Shown here: positions 37,633 through 47,567 of the stretch, piece after piece | How positions within the stretch are numbered: position 1 is the first letter of the stretch | Layout of the letters: each line of letters begins with the position of its first letter | NCBI RefSeq assembly: GCF_029081005.1 | Contig: NZ_JAJQTQ010000025.1 | Location: forward strand, 1-52,471 | Source: Halomonas elongata | GTDB taxonomy: Bacteria > Pseudomonadota > Gammaproteobacteria > Pseudomonadales > Halomonadaceae | Direction: 5' to 3' | DNA length: 52,471 nt | Made by a program: the position numbers and the translations under genes | The notes under the pieces: generated by a model | What the model was told of the DNA's origin: nothing | The model's input: the letters and a program-made list of their open reading frames with translations, nothing else | Database searches by the model: none

Positions 37633-39825
37633 CTAGGCCCGGGCGGCGTAGGCGTAGAGCAGCGTTTCCTGTGCGCTGATCGGGGCGGCGTCGCCGGGCG
37701 TCTGCTTGACGTAGGTGCCGTCACCCTGCAGCAGCCAGCTCTGGCAGTTGTCCACGAGGTAGGTCTCGAGATCCTTGCGAACCCGTGCCGCCAGTTTCTT
37801 GTCGAGCAGCGGGAAGCAGGTTTCCACGCGGTGAAACATGTTGCGTGCCATGAAGTCGGCGCTCGAGCCCCAGGTTTCCGGCTTGCCGTCGTTGTGGAAA
37901 TGAAAGACCCGGGTGTGTTCCAGGAAACGGCCGATGATCGAGCGTACCCGGATGGATTCGGAGATGCCGGGCAGGCCGGGGCGCAGGCAGCACATGCCGC
38001 GGATGATCAGGTCGCACTCCACACCGGCCTGGGAGGCGCGGTAGAGGGCCTGGATCAGCTTGGGTTCGGTGAGTGAATTGCACTTGATGATCAGGTGGGC
38101 ACGCTTGCCCTTGCGGGCGTGTGCGGCTTCACGGTCGATCATCTCCACGAGTCGTTCGTGCAGAGTGAAGGGCGCATGCAGGAGCTTCTCGATCTTGCGC
38201 GCCCGGCCCATGCCGGAGAGTTGCTGGAAGACCTTGTGAACATCGGCGCACAACACGGGATTGGCGGTGAGCAGACTGTAATCGGTGTACAGCTTGGCGG
38301 TCTTGGAGTGGTAGTTACCGGTGCCGAGATGCGCATAGTGTCGTAGCTGGCCCCGTTCGCGGCGCACGATGTGCATCATCTTGGCGTGGGTCTTGTAGGC
38401 CATCACGCCGTAGATGACGATGGCCCCGGCTTCCTGCAGCCGCGAGGCGAGGGCCAGGTTGTCGGCCTCGTCGAAGCGCGCCCTCAGCTCGATCACCACG
38501 GTCACTTCCTTGCCGTTGCCGGCGGCCTCCACCAGGGCGTTGACGATCGGCGAGTCGGCGCCGGTGCGGTAGAGGGTCTGCTTGATGGCCAGCACATCCT
38601 GGTCCCGTGCCGCCTCGCGCAGCAACTCCTCGACGGGAGCGAAGGACTGGAAGGGGTGGTGCAACAGGATATCGCCCTCGGCCATGGCATGGAGCACGCT
38701 GTCGCGCTTGTTGAGCGCCTTGGTCTGCCCGGGAATGAAGGTGCGATAGAGCAGCTCGGGGCGATCCACATCGCCGAGCACCGACATCATGCGGGTCAGG
38801 TTCACCGGGCCGTTGACCCGGTAGAGGTCCGCCTCGTCCAGTTCGAACTGTTTGAGGAGGAAGTCGACGAGCTCGTCGGGGCAGTTGTCGGCCACCTCGA
38901 GTCGCACGCCGCTGCCGTAACGACGTGAAAGCAACTCGCCGCGCAGCGCCGAGGCCAGGTCGGAGACATCCTCCGGATCTACCGAGAGATCGGCATTGCG
39001 GGTCAGCCGGAACTGGTAACAGCCGCGCACCGACATGCCGGGGAAGACCTCTTCGGCATGGGCGTGAATCATCGACGACAAGAAGACATATTCGGTGAAA
39101 CCATCCTCGCAAAGCTCGTTCGGCAAGGCGATCACCCGGGGCAGTGAACGCGGCGCCGGGAGGATCGCCATGCCTCCCTCGCGACCGAAGGCATCCTTGC
39201 CCTCCAGTTCGACGATGAAGTTCAGGCTCTTGTTGACCAGTCGAGGGAAGGGATGCGAGGGATCCAGCCCGATGGGACTGATCACCGGCATGATTTCGGA
39301 TTCGAAGTAGTCACGCACCCAGCCGCGTTGTGCGTCGCTCCAGTCGCCACGGCGCCGGAATCGCAGGCCCTGCTGTTCCAGGGCCGGAATCAGCCGCTCG
39401 TTGAGGATTCGGTACTGGCGCTCGACCTGCTCGTGGGCGATCTGGGCGATCTCGGTCAGCACCGAACGTGGCGAGCGACCATCGGCGCCGGTCGTCTCGT
39501 CGCCCAGTGCCACCTGGTTCTTGAGTCCCGCCACCCGGATCTCGAAGAACTCGTCCATGTTGGACGAGAAGATCAGCAGGAACATCAGCCGATTGAGGAG
39601 CGGATGCGCTTCGTCCAGCGCCTGCTCGAGGACTCGCACGTTGAACTGCAGATGGGACAGCTCACGGTTGAAGTACAGGCCCGGGTCGGTGAGATCCGCC
39701 TCCGGATCGGGCATCGCCTTGGGCTTGATGCCGGTGCGTGTCTGGTTGAGTCGAGGCACCGGTGCCTCGCCGCTCGAGGTGATGTCCAGATCGGGCTTGG
39801 CATTGGGGCTGTGCGATTCTTCCAT
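37633..39825 (-). CDS. ppk1: Polyphosphate kinase 1
   Basis: Polymerises the ATP gamma-phosphate into inorganic polyphosphate; a membrane-associated tetramer. The 730-residue protein shows FNRELSHLQFNVRVLEQA in the N domain, FSSNMDEFFEIRVAGL, VTVVIELRARFDEADN, HAKMMHIVRRE and YAHLGTGNYHSKTAKLYTDY, the last with a phospho-accepting His region. I chose the ATG at 39825 (MEESHSPNAKP) with AGGGA upstream; the in-frame ORF extends 14 codons further. The N-tail of about 60 residues before the core is longer than in E. coli. It follows hemB after 49 nt. In Pseudomonas it neighbours ppx, but here the two are 6.8 kb apart. Confidence 0.96.
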   Translation of the reverse strand: MEESHSPNAKPDLDITSSGEAPVPRLNQTRTGIKPKAMPDPEADLTDPGLYFNRELSHLQFNVRVLEQALDEAHPLLNRLMFLLIFSSNMDEFFEIRVAGLKNQVALGDETTGADGRSPRSVLTEIAQIAHEQVERQYRILNERLIPALEQQGLRFRRRGDWSDAQRGWVRDYFESEIMPVISPIGLDPSHPFPRLVNKSLNFIVELEGKDAFGREGGMAILPAPRSLPRVIALPNELCEDGFTEYVFLSSMIHAHAEEVFPGMSVRGCYQFRLTRNADLSVDPEDVSDLASALRGELLSRRYGSGVRLEVADNCPDELVDFLLKQFELDEADLYRVNGPVNLTRMMSVLGDVDRPELLYRTFIPGQTKALNKRDSVLHAMAEGDILLHHPFQSFAPVEELLREAARDQDVLAIKQTLYRTGADSPIVNALVEAAGNGKEVTVVIELRARFDEADNLALASRLQEAGAIVIYGVMAYKTHAKMMHIVRRERGQLRHYAHLGTGNYHSKTAKLYTDYSLLTANPVLCADVHKVFQQLSGMGRARKIEKLLHAPFTLHERLVEMIDREAAHARKGKRAHLIIKCNSLTEPKLIQALYRASQAGVECDLIIRGMCCLRPGLPGISESIRVRSIIGRFLEHTRVFHFHNDGKPETWGSSADFMARNMFHRVETCFPLLDKKLAARVRKDLETYLVDNCQSWLLQGDGTYVKQTPGDAAPISAQETLLYAYAARA

Positions 39826-39874
39826 GGGAGTTCCCTGCTGTCGTCGGCCGTCGGGAGGGGCTCCCATCCGGCGC

Positions 39875-41042
<1,168 letters not shown>

Positions 41043-41108
41043 GAAGGGTTCATATTGACCGACCCCGTCCGGCGAGGCCGGTGGGAGCACGCGTTCAAGG
41101 AGACGAGC

Positions 41109-41771
41109 ATGAGCAAGCAGGTAGCGGTGATTCTGTCGGGGTGCGGGGTACAGGACGGTTCGGAAATCTACGAGACCACCCTGACCCTGTTGCGCCTGGA
41201 CCAACTGGGCATCGGCTATCGCTGCTTCGCCCCGGACATCGATCAGCATGATGTGATCGACCATCGCAATGGAGAGGCACGGGGCGAGGAGCGTCGCAAC
41301 GTGCTCGTCGAGTCGGCGCGTCTGGCCCGGGGGGATGGCCTGCCCCTCGAGGAGCTCGAGGCCGACGAGTTCGATGCCGTGATCCTGCCGGGGGGCTTCG
41401 GAGTGGCCAAGAACCTCTCCACCTTTGCCGAGGATGGTGCCGACCTGGTCATCCAGGCCGGACTGCAGGAAGCGCTGGCGGACTTCTACGAGGACCGCAA
41501 GCCGATCGGCCTGATGTGCATCGCGCCGGTGATGGTGCCGCGACTCCTGGGGCCGGGCATCGCCGTGACCATCGGTCATGACCCGAGCGTCGCCGGCGCG
41601 ATCAGTGCCATGGGCGGTCTGCATCGCAGCTGCGGTGTCGAGGATATCGTCGTGGACTTCGAGAACCGCGTCGTCACCACACCGGCCTACATGCTGGCGA
41701 CGCGCATCGGCGAAGCCGCCACCGGCATCTTCAAGCTGGTCGATCGTGTCGACGAGCTGATGGATCTTTAA
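41109..41771 (+). CDS. elbB: ElbB-type DJ-1/PfpI-like glutamine amidotransferase-fold protein
   Basis: A 220-residue member of the class I glutamine amidotransferase-like superfamily, similar to E. coli ElbB (reported as an isoprenoid-related and glyoxalase-like protein). It begins MSKQVAVILSGCGVQDGSEI and has DAVILPGGFGVAKNLS, IGLMCIAPVMVPRLLG with the nucleophile-type Cys, and a HRSCGVEDIVVD segment. The ATG at 41109 is preceded by AGGAGACGAG. The exact function is not settled. Its TAA stop is formed by TTTAAGCTGG at the edge of a heptamer element. Confidence 0.88.
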   Translation: MSKQVAVILSGCGVQDGSEIYETTLTLLRLDQLGIGYRCFAPDIDQHDVIDHRNGEARGEERRNVLVESARLARGDGLPLEELEADEFDAVILPGGFGVAKNLSTFAEDGADLVIQAGLQEALADFYEDRKPIGLMCIAPVMVPRLLGPGIAVTIGHDPSVAGAISAMGGLHRSCGVEDIVVDFENRVVTTPAYMLATRIGEAATGIFKLVDRVDELMDL

Positions 41772-41923
41772 GCTGGAAGAGCGGCGCTTCGCGCCTGGCA
41801 GCTTGAAGTTGGAAGAATAAACCTTGACCCCATGCCATCGGGGGGCATGTTGCCTTCGAGCTTCGAGCTTCGAGCTTCGAGCTTCGAGCTTCGAGCTTCG
41901 AGCTTCGAGCTTCGAGCTTCGAG
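41770..41923. repeat. Heptamer element 3 between elbB and tatC, 10 x CTTCGAG
   Basis: The left part (41770-41812) contains AAGCTGG, AAG, a GGCGC-TTC-GCGCC hairpin and CAGCTTGAAGTTGGAAG, then AATAAACC. A stem CATGCC (41831-41836) with GGCATG (41844-41849) lies in the middle. The right part is ten perfect CTTCGAG units (41854-41923) ending 1 nt before the tatC stop (41925-41927, minus). The array unit is identical to that at ppk1. The elbB stop codon overlaps the first unit. Confidence 0.9.
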
Positions 41924-41924
41924 C

Positions 41925-42677
41925 CTACGGCTCGTCGGCCGCATCCGCGTCGCGCTTCCGCTTGACCAGCCGTCCGAACAGCAGCCCGACTTCGTAGAGC
42001 AGGTACATGGGTACCGCCAGCAGGCTCTGGGAGACGACGTCGGGCGGGGTCAGCAGCATGCCGATGACGAAGCAGCCGAGCACGACGTAGGGTCGCTTGC
42101 GGGACAGGCTTTCCACGGTGGTGGCGCCGGAGAGGATCAGCAGGAAGGTGGCGATGGGAATCTCGAAGGCCACGCCGAAGGCGAAGAACAGCTTGAGAAC
42201 GAAGTTGAGGTACTGCTGGATGTCGGTCATCACTGCCACGTTCTCGGGCCCGGCCTGGGTGAAGAACTGGAACAGCAGCGGGAAGACCACGTAGTAGGCA
42301 AAGGCGGCGCCGGCATAGAAAAGCGCGATGCTCGAGGCCAGCAGGGGAAATGCCAGTTTCTTTTCGTTGTCGTACAGGCCGGGCGCGATGAAGGCCCAGG
42401 CCTGGTGGAGCACGAAAGGGACGGCAATGAACACTGACACCATCAGGGTCAGCTTGAAGGGGGCCAGGAAGGGAGACGCCACTTCGGTGGCGATCATCTG
42501 CGAGCCTTCCGGCAGCAGAGCCATCAGGGGATCGGCAACGAAGGTGTAGATGTCGTTGGCGAAGGCATAAAGCCCGAGGAAGATCACCAGGATGACGACC
42601 ACGGCGCGCATCAGCCGCGAGCGCAGCTCGATCAGATGTTCGATCAGCGGGGCTTGCTTGGGCTCCTGTTGGTTCAT
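41925..42677 (-). CDS. tatC: Sec-independent protein translocase TatC
   Basis: The polytopic Tat receptor that binds twin-arginine signal peptides with TatB. The 250-residue protein has six membrane segments and the conserved start [16 protein letters not shown], an FxxPF-like SPFLAPFKL segment, and the [20 protein letters not shown] segment near residue 210. The start overlaps the tatB stop (ATGA). The stop TAG is followed 1 nt later by the heptamer array, so its 3' UTR, if made, would be highly repetitive. Confidence 0.97.
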   Translation of the reverse strand: MNQQEPKQAPLIEHLIELRSRLMRAVVVILVIFLGLYAFANDIYTFVADPLMALLPEGSQMIATEVASPFLAPFKLTLMVSVFIAVPFVLHQAWAFIAPGLYDNEKKLAFPLLASSIALFYAGAAFAYYVVFPLLFQFFTQAGPENVAVMTDIQQYLNFVLKLFFAFGVAFEIPIATFLLILSGATTVESLSRKRPYVVLGCFVIGMLLTPPDVVSQSLLAVPMYLLYEVGLLFGRLVKRKRDADAADEP

Positions 42678-43075
42678 CGGGAAGTGGCGTCCTTGTCGGC
42701 GTCTTGAGGGGGTGACTCGACGGGGTGGGGCTGGGTATCGGCGCGTTCCGATGATGGCGCGCCGGTCGAAGGCTCGCGGTGGGCGGTCGAGGCATCATCG
42801 CTGGCACGAGTCTCTGTCTCGGCGAGACCCTCGACATCGCGTTTGACGCGATCGACGCCCTCATCGAGCCTTTTCTGTTGCTCGTCGAGCTTGCGGCGAA
42901 GCTCCTCCGCCTCGAGCTGGCTGTTGATCTCCCGCTGCATGTCGGACACGGTGCGCTTGACGCGCCCGATCCATAGTCCGGCGGTGCGAGCTGCCCTGGG
43001 CAGGCGCTCGGGCCCCAGCACCAGCAGGCCGACGACGCCGAGGATCAGGAGTTCGAGAAAGCCGATGTCGAACAT
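42674..43075 (-). CDS. tatB: Sec-independent protein translocase TatB
   Basis: The 133-residue TatB subunit. It has a short N-terminal membrane helix ([20 protein letters not shown]), the conserved GPERLP hinge, an amphipathic helix with coiled-coil character (about 25-90) and an acidic Pro/Ser-rich tail. It pairs with TatC as the signal-peptide receptor. It follows tatA after 6 nt. Confidence 0.95.
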   Translation of the reverse strand: MFDIGFLELLILGVVGLLVLGPERLPRAARTAGLWIGRVKRTVSDMQREINSQLEAEELRRKLDEQQKRLDEGVDRVKRDVEGLAETETRASDDASTAHREPSTGAPSSERADTQPHPVESPPQDADKDATSR

Positions 43076-43081
43076 GGCGGC

Positions 43082-43342
43082 TTACTTGCGCTCATCCGGT
43101 TCCTCGGCCTTGCGCTCGGCCTTGACGTCGTAGGTCGTGCCCTCGTCGTCATGGCGGACTTGCGCCTGAGGATCGTCCTTGGCCTTGTCGTCGCCTTTCT
43201 CGTCCTCGTCCATGGCCTTCTTGAAACCCTTCACGGCTCCGCCCAGGTCGCCGCCGACATTGCGCAGCTTCTTGGTGCCGAAGATCAGGATGATGATGCC
43301 GAGCACGATCAGCAGTTGCCAGATACTGATACCACCTAACAT
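43082..43342 (-). CDS. tatA: Sec-independent protein translocase TatA
   Basis: The 86-residue pore-forming Tat subunit: [20 protein letters not shown] membrane helix, the [20 protein letters not shown] hinge and amphipathic helix, then a strongly charged tail. The order tatA-tatB-tatC is complete. The 76-nt gap from hisE leaves room for little beyond a ribosome site. Confidence 0.96.
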   Translation of the reverse strand: MLGGISIWQLLIVLGIIILIFGTKKLRNVGGDLGGAVKGFKKAMDEDEKGDDKAKDDPQAQVRHDDEGTTYDVKAERKAEEPDERK

Positions 43343-43418
43343 GGAGACTTCCTCAGGTTTTGGCTTCGGGGTGAGCCGAAGCGAAGGTGCGAATCGAGCA
43401 CGATGGCACCCGCTGGCG

Positions 43419-43748
43419 CTATCGTGCGGCCTTCTCGTCGTGTCCGGAGACGCCGAGGCGTCGGGCCAGCTCGTCGAGCACCTGGCGGTGATCCAGATCC
43501 AGGTGCGACAGCATCACCAGACTATGAAACCACAGGTCGGCGGTCTCGGCGACCAGCGCCTGGCGCTGGTCGTCCCCGCCGCCTTCGGCGTCCTTGGCCG
43601 CCAGCAGGGTCTCGGTAGCTTCCTCGCCGACTTTCTCGAGTATCTTGTTCAAGCCCTTGTGATGCAAGGCAGCCACGTAGGAGTCTTCCGGATCCGCGTG
43701 ACGACGCTGTTCGAGCACGTCGTGAAGGCGTTCGAGGATATCGCTCAT
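43419..43748 (-). CDS. hisE: Phosphoribosyl-ATP pyrophosphatase
   Basis: The second step of histidine synthesis, hydrolysis of PR-ATP to PR-AMP. The 109-residue MazG-like protein has the metal-binding KVGEEATE and [13 protein letters not shown] helices. In Pseudomonas hisI precedes hisE at this place, but here hisE directly follows ubiB and no hisI is present in the window. The length shows it is not a HisIE fusion. Confidence 0.96.
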   Translation of the reverse strand: MSDILERLHDVLEQRRHADPEDSYVAALHHKGLNKILEKVGEEATETLLAAKDAEGGGDDQRQALVAETADLWFHSLVMLSHLDLDHRQVLDELARRLGVSGHDEKAAR

Positions 43749-43773
43749 GGGTTAAGGTTCCATTGCAGAGTTG

Positions 43774-45396
43774 TCAGTTCCACGCCAATAGCAGGGCACC
43801 CACCAGGGCGGCACCGAGCACCGGCCAGGGTTGTCCGTCGGCCCACTCGGCCAGCGGCTGCCAGGCCAGGGCCACGGCCACCAGCAGCACGCCCAGGCGT
43901 AACCGCCGATGGCGTCGAGTCTGGCGGTCGAGGCGGCGCCGGATATCATCCACTGCCCGGGCCTGGCGACGTTGATACTGGTGACCGTGTTCGGCTCTCG
44001 ACAGCGCTTGATGAGCCAGCACGGGAAGTTCCGGCAACTGGCGGGAGAGCTCCGGGGCTTGGCGCTTGAGGGATTCCCAGAGTCCGCGGGCGCCGGCGCG
44101 TTCGCGCATCCACTGTTCCAGGAAGGGTTTGGCCGTGGCCCACAGATCCAGGTCCGGATAGAGCTGGCGTCCGAGGCCCTCGATATTGAGCAGCGTCTTC
44201 TGCAACAGCACCAGTTGCGGTTGAACTTCCATGTTGAAGCGACGTGCGGTCTGGAACAGGCCCAGCAATACCTGACCGAAGGAGATGTCCTTGAGAGGCT
44301 TTTCGAGGATCGGCTCGCAGACCGTGCGGACCGCGGCGGCGAATTCGTTGGCGCGAGTATCCTCGCCGACCCAGCCGGATTCGATGTGCAGGGCGGCGAC
44401 CTCGTAGTAGTCCTGGTGGAAGAAGGCCAGCAGGTTGCGGGCCAGGTAGTCCTGATCCTCGCGGGTCAGGCTGCCGACGATGCCGCAGTCGATGGCGATG
44501 TATTGCGGGTCAGCGGGCGTCTCGCGAGCCACGAAGATGTTGCCCGGGTGCATGTCGGCATGAAAGAAGTTGTCGCGGAAGACCTGGGTGAAGAAGATTT
44601 CCACCCCGCGCTCGGCGAGTTTCTTCAGATCGGTGCCCTGGGCCTCGAGGGCGGCGGTATCGGCCACCGGGACGCCGTGGATGCGCTCCTGGACCATGAC
44701 CCGGTGGCGAGTCAGGTCCCAGTAGGTTGACGGCACGTACAGCAGCGGCGAGAGATGGAAGTTGCGCTTGAGCTGGGAGGTGTTGGCGGCTTCCTTGGTC
44801 AGGTCGAGCTCGTCGAACAGCGTCGATTCGTAGTCGCGTACCACTTCCACCGGCCGCAGGCGGCGAGCCTCGGGAACCCGCGCCAGGATCGCGGCGAGTC
44901 GGTAAAGCAGCGCCATGTCCTGCCGCATGACCCGTTCGATGCCGGGGCGGATGATCTTGACGACCACGTCCTCGCCACCGTGCAGGGTAGCGGCGTGAAC
45001 CTGGGCGATGGAGGCCGATGCCAGCGGCTCTGCGGCGAAGCGGGCAAAGGCCTCGTCGATCGACATGTCGAGTTCCTCTTCCACCAGCGAGCGAGCTTGT
45101 TCGCCGGGGAAGGGAGGGACCTGGTCCTGAAGACGCCGAAGCTCATCGGCGATATCCGGTGGCAAGAGATCGCGTCGCGTCGACAGTACCTGGCCGAACT
45201 TGACGAAGATCGGCCCGAGAGTCTCCAGAGCCAGGCGCAACCGCTCGCCGCGGCAGCGCGGGCCGGTGGGAATCAGGCGTAGCGGTGACAGCAGGAAGAG
45301 CGCCCTGAGCCACCAGGGCATGCGCGTCAACGGCAACAGGGTATCCAGCCGATAGCGGCTGATGACCCAGGTGATGCGCAGCAGGCGCGGGATCAT
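43774..45396 (-). CDS. ubiB: Ubiquinone biosynthesis ATPase/kinase-like protein UbiB
   Basis: An ABC1/ADCK-family atypical kinase-like protein required for ubiquinone synthesis. The 540-residue protein has the family [15 protein letters not shown] (KxGQ) motif, the Ala-rich nucleotide loop [19 protein letters not shown] with the conserved Lys, [13 protein letters not shown] (catalytic-loop equivalent) and DCGIVG. Two hydrophobic segments at the C-terminus (about 497-540) anchor it in the inner membrane. It overlaps ubiJ by 4 nt, and ubiE, ubiJ and ubiB form one operon. Confidence 0.96.
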   Translation of the reverse strand: MIPRLLRITWVISRYRLDTLLPLTRMPWWLRALFLLSPLRLIPTGPRCRGERLRLALETLGPIFVKFGQVLSTRRDLLPPDIADELRRLQDQVPPFPGEQARSLVEEELDMSIDEAFARFAAEPLASASIAQVHAATLHGGEDVVVKIIRPGIERVMRQDMALLYRLAAILARVPEARRLRPVEVVRDYESTLFDELDLTKEAANTSQLKRNFHLSPLLYVPSTYWDLTRHRVMVQERIHGVPVADTAALEAQGTDLKKLAERGVEIFFTQVFRDNFFHADMHPGNIFVARETPADPQYIAIDCGIVGSLTREDQDYLARNLLAFFHQDYYEVAALHIESGWVGEDTRANEFAAAVRTVCEPILEKPLKDISFGQVLLGLFQTARRFNMEVQPQLVLLQKTLLNIEGLGRQLYPDLDLWATAKPFLEQWMRERAGARGLWESLKRQAPELSRQLPELPVLAHQALSRAEHGHQYQRRQARAVDDIRRRLDRQTRRHRRLRLGVLLVAVALAWQPLAEWADGQPWPVLGAALVGALLLAWN

Positions 45397-46028
45397 GCCG
45401 AAGCCTCCGGCGCGGTCAGCCGTCGACGCAACCGTTCGAGACGCGCCTCCAGGCGATCGGTGGCGAGCTCGAGGTCGGTGAGGTGGTCGCGCATCATCTC
45501 GAATTGATGTTGCCCCGGCAGCAGTCGGGCTTCCTCGAAGACATACTCGGCCACGTCGGCGCGTAGCTCGCGTTGGGTGCGAAGGCCCCAGCGACCGACG
45601 CTGCGCATGCCCTCGGCCAGGCTATGGGCGGGCACGTCGCCGAGCCAGCGTGCCAGTTCGCCTTCCCAGTCCAGGTCGAGGTCCAGCAGCAGGTCGCGGA
45701 CGTCCTCCAGCAGATGGACGCGCCCCCTGACGGCCAGCCTGCCCTGGAACATCAGGCGCTCGATGGCGGCGCCGCCCAGCAATTCGCCGAGGGTCTCGGT
45801 ATCGAGCTCGACAGTGGCGTCGAAGGACGCTTCATCGAGATCGTCCGGGCGCAGCAGATCGATGCCGCCGGGATGGAAGTGGGCGCTCAGTGCCAGGGAG
45901 GGGTGTTCCAGGCGCAGCAGGATGCGCTTCCCGGCCAGGCGCGAGAGGCGTGACGGTGCGGCGGGATCGCGGGCGAGCAAGGCATTGAGGGTGCGTTCGA
46001 GGCCGGCCAGCAACAGGGTCGATGTCAT
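45393..46028 (-). CDS. ubiJ: Ubiquinone biosynthesis accessory factor UbiJ
   Basis: The 211-residue UbiJ has an SCP2-type lipid-binding domain in the N-terminal half (about 10-120, with [19 protein letters not shown] pattern and [10 protein letters not shown]) and a C-terminal helical region rich in Arg/Leu/Glu that may be coiled coil. In E. coli it holds the lipid intermediates in the soluble Ubi complex. Placement between ubiE and ubiB is diagnostic. Confidence 0.93.
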   Translation of the reverse strand: MTSTLLLAGLERTLNALLARDPAAPSRLSRLAGKRILLRLEHPSLALSAHFHPGGIDLLRPDDLDEASFDATVELDTETLGELLGGAAIERLMFQGRLAVRGRVHLLEDVRDLLLDLDLDWEGELARWLGDVPAHSLAEGMRSVGRWGLRTQRELRADVAEYVFEEARLLPGQHQFEMMRDHLTDLELATDRLEARLERLRRRLTAPEASA

Positions 46029-46035
46029 CTCGGCC

Positions 46036-46788
46036 TCACAGTTTGATGCCGCGATGCAGGGCGACGATGCCGCCGGTGAGGTTGGTGTACTCGACGCGCT
46101 CCAGGCCGGCGGTTTCCATCATGCCCTTGAGGGTTTCCTGATCGGGATGCATGCGAATCGATTCGGCCAGATAGCGGTAACTGTCGGCGTCGCCGGCGAC
46201 GCATTCGCCCATGCGGGGCAGCAGTCGGAAAGAGTACTCGTCGTAGGCGCGGTTGAGCAGGGCGCTGCGAGGCTTGGAAAACTCGAGGACCAGCAGGCGG
46301 CCGCCGGGTTTGAGCACGCGTGCCATGGAACGCAAGGCGGCGTCCTGGTCGGTGACGTTGCGCAGGCCGAAGGCGATGGTGATGCAATCGAAGCTGTTGT
46401 CGGGAAAAGGCAGGGTCTCGGCGTTGGCCTGAACGTACTCGATATTGCCGCCCACGCCACGATCGAGCAGCTTGTCGCGACCGACCCGCAGCATGGATTC
46501 GTTGATGTCGGCCAGTACCACGCGGCCGCGTGGGCCGACCAGTCGCGAGAACTTGAAGGTCAGATCACCGGTGCCGCCGGCGATGTCGAGCACGCTGTGG
46601 CCTGGGCGTACGCCGGCACGTTCGATGGTCAGGCGCTTCCAGACTCGATGGATGCCGAAGGACATCAGATCGTTCATGACATCGTAGCGGGAGGCCACCG
46701 AGTGAAAGACATCCGCCACGCGGGAGGCCTTCTCCGTGACCGGAACTTCCTGGTAGCCGAAATGCGTGGTGTGCTTGTCGCTGGTCAT
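46036..46788 (-). CDS. ubiE: Demethylmenaquinone/2-methoxy-6-polyprenyl-1,4-benzoquinol methyltransferase
   Basis: A SAM-dependent C-methyltransferase in ubiquinone (and menaquinone) synthesis. The 250-residue protein has [14 protein letters not shown] at the N-terminus, [17 protein letters not shown], the SAM motif [12 protein letters not shown] and [18 protein letters not shown] chose the ATG at 46788; an ORF continues 81 codons upstream through the promoter and a repeat element and is rejected. The ribosome site is GGGAG. Confidence 0.97.
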   Translation of the reverse strand: MTSDKHTTHFGYQEVPVTEKASRVADVFHSVASRYDVMNDLMSFGIHRVWKRLTIERAGVRPGHSVLDIAGGTGDLTFKFSRLVGPRGRVVLADINESMLRVGRDKLLDRGVGGNIEYVQANAETLPFPDNSFDCITIAFGLRNVTDQDAALRSMARVLKPGGRLLVLEFSKPRSALLNRAYDEYSFRLLPRMGECVAGDADSYRYLAESIRMHPDQETLKGMMETAGLERVEYTNLTGGIVALHRGIKL

Positions 46789-46822
46789 GCGAGGGGCTCC
46801 CGAGTCAGCTGCACCAAAGGAG

Positions 46823-46839
46823 GCGAGGCCGGGCCTCGC
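46823..46839 (-). other. Hairpin in the ubiE leader
   Basis: GCGAGGC (46823-46829) and GCCTCGC (46833-46839) form a 7-bp stem with a 3-nt loop between the predicted transcription start and the ubiE ribosome site. No T-run of terminator type follows it. Role unknown. Confidence 0.5.
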
Positions 46840-46851
46840 TCGATGGGGCGC

Positions 46852-46881
46852 ATTGTAGCGCCCCCCGGGGGCGCTTGTCTT
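46852..46881 (-). promoter_or_regulatory. ubiE operon promoter with palindromic spacer
   Basis: On the minus strand AAGACA (46881-46876) and TACAAT (46857-46852) are separated by 18 bp. Seventeen of these (46858-46874) form a GC-only near-perfect palindrome with 8-bp arms GCGCCCCC/GGGGGCGC. The -10 is good and the -35 moderate. Confidence 0.5.
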
Positions 46882-46909
46882 GACGGCAGCTATGCTTGTT
46901 CCGCAGGGT

Positions 46910-47048
46910 AAGCCGATGATTTTCGTCGTGAGCGAAGGCGGGTCGGTCGTCGCCGGAACGTAGGGACCGGAGTTTACACGCCAGTAAATGAGGATGCCGA
47001 GTACCGCCGACGACCGGCCTGCCGAGCGCAACAGGAAATCATCGGCTT
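46910..47048 (-). repeat. Intergenic inverted-repeat element with CTCATTTAC core (copy 3)
   Basis: AAGCCGATGATTT (46910-46922) is a perfect 13-bp inverted match to 47036-47048, and CGGTCGTCG (46944-46952) to CGACGACCG (47008-47016). On the minus strand the loop carries CTCATTTAC-N6-GTAAACTC (46992-46970). The element begins 2 nt after the stop codon of the DUF971 gene and fills most of the gap to the ubiE promoter. Confidence 0.75.
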
Positions 47049-47050
47049 TC

Positions 47051-47437
47051 CTAGAGTTGCTTGATCTCGATGCTCAACGCTTCCCGCGACGCACCGGCCT
47101 CCTCCAGGCGCTTCAGGTAATCGGCCCAGTTGGCCTCGCGGTGCTGTATCAGCTCGTACAGGTAGTCCCAGCTGTAGAGCCCGCTGTCGTGGCCGTCGTC
47201 GAAGTGCAGCTTGATCGCGTAGCGCCCGACCGGCGAGATGTTGGCCAGACCGACGTCCTTCTTGCCGACCTGCAGGGTGGCGGACTCGGGGCCGCCATGG
47301 CCTCGCACCTCGGCGGAAGGCGAGAAGACTCGCAGGTACTCCACCGACAACCGGAAACTGACGTCATCTTCATAGGTCAGCTCCAGCTCGCGGGCCTGCT
47401 TGTGGTAGTGCACCTTGGTGGGAATCGGAGCGGACAT
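47051..47437 (-). CDS. DUF971/gamma-butyrobetaine hydroxylase-like N-terminal domain protein
   Basis: A 128-residue protein consisting of a single DUF971 domain, with [61 protein letters not shown] and a C-terminal helix. The same domain forms the N-terminus of eukaryotic gamma-butyrobetaine hydroxylase and occurs in iron-sulfur related proteins. The stand-alone protein has no settled function. It lies downstream of hslVU, as in Pseudomonas, but is separated from hslU by a heptamer element. The start has GGTGCCCCC upstream, so the ribosome site is weak. Confidence 0.85.
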   Translation of the reverse strand: MSAPIPTKVHYHKQARELELTYEDDVSFRLSVEYLRVFSPSAEVRGHGGPESATLQVGKKDVGLANISPVGRYAIKLHFDDGHDSGLYSWDYLYELIQHREANWADYLKRLEEAGASREALSIEIKQL

Positions 47438-47452
47438 GGGGGCACCTTCGGT

Positions 47453-47565
47453 GAGCTGTAAGCCTGAAGCTATAAGCTGGAAGTGAACCCCAAAGTGAGT
47501 CCGAGTCTTCCAACTTTCGCCGCGAAGCGGTGTTCTTCCAGCTTCAAGCTTACAGCTTATAGCTC
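47453..47565. repeat. Heptamer element 4 between hslU and the DUF971 gene: 31-bp imperfect inverted repeat
   Basis: The left arm (47453-47483) and right arm (47535-47565) are both 31 nt and match as an inverted repeat at 25 of 31 positions. Five of the six mismatches fall in the NN positions of the AAGCTNN unit; the sixth is a C/T change at the fifth base. Neither arm has expanded into a uniform array. The 51-nt middle contains a CCGC-GAA-GCGG hairpin. The right arm starts 3 nt after the hslU stop (47568-47570, minus). RNA from this region could form a long hairpin. Confidence 0.9.
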
Positions 47566-47567
47566 GT

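Noticed and set aside
41832..42437. ORFs reading through the heptamer arrays as repeated SSFELRA or SSKLEAR peptides
   Set aside because: A 7-nt unit without stops is open in all frames and gives a 7-residue repeat automatically. There is no ribosome site and the reading continues antisense to tatC.
46789..47031. Upstream extension of ubiE by 81 codons
   Set aside because: It covers the ubiE promoter, a leader hairpin and an inverted repeat. UbiE family length supports the start at 46788.
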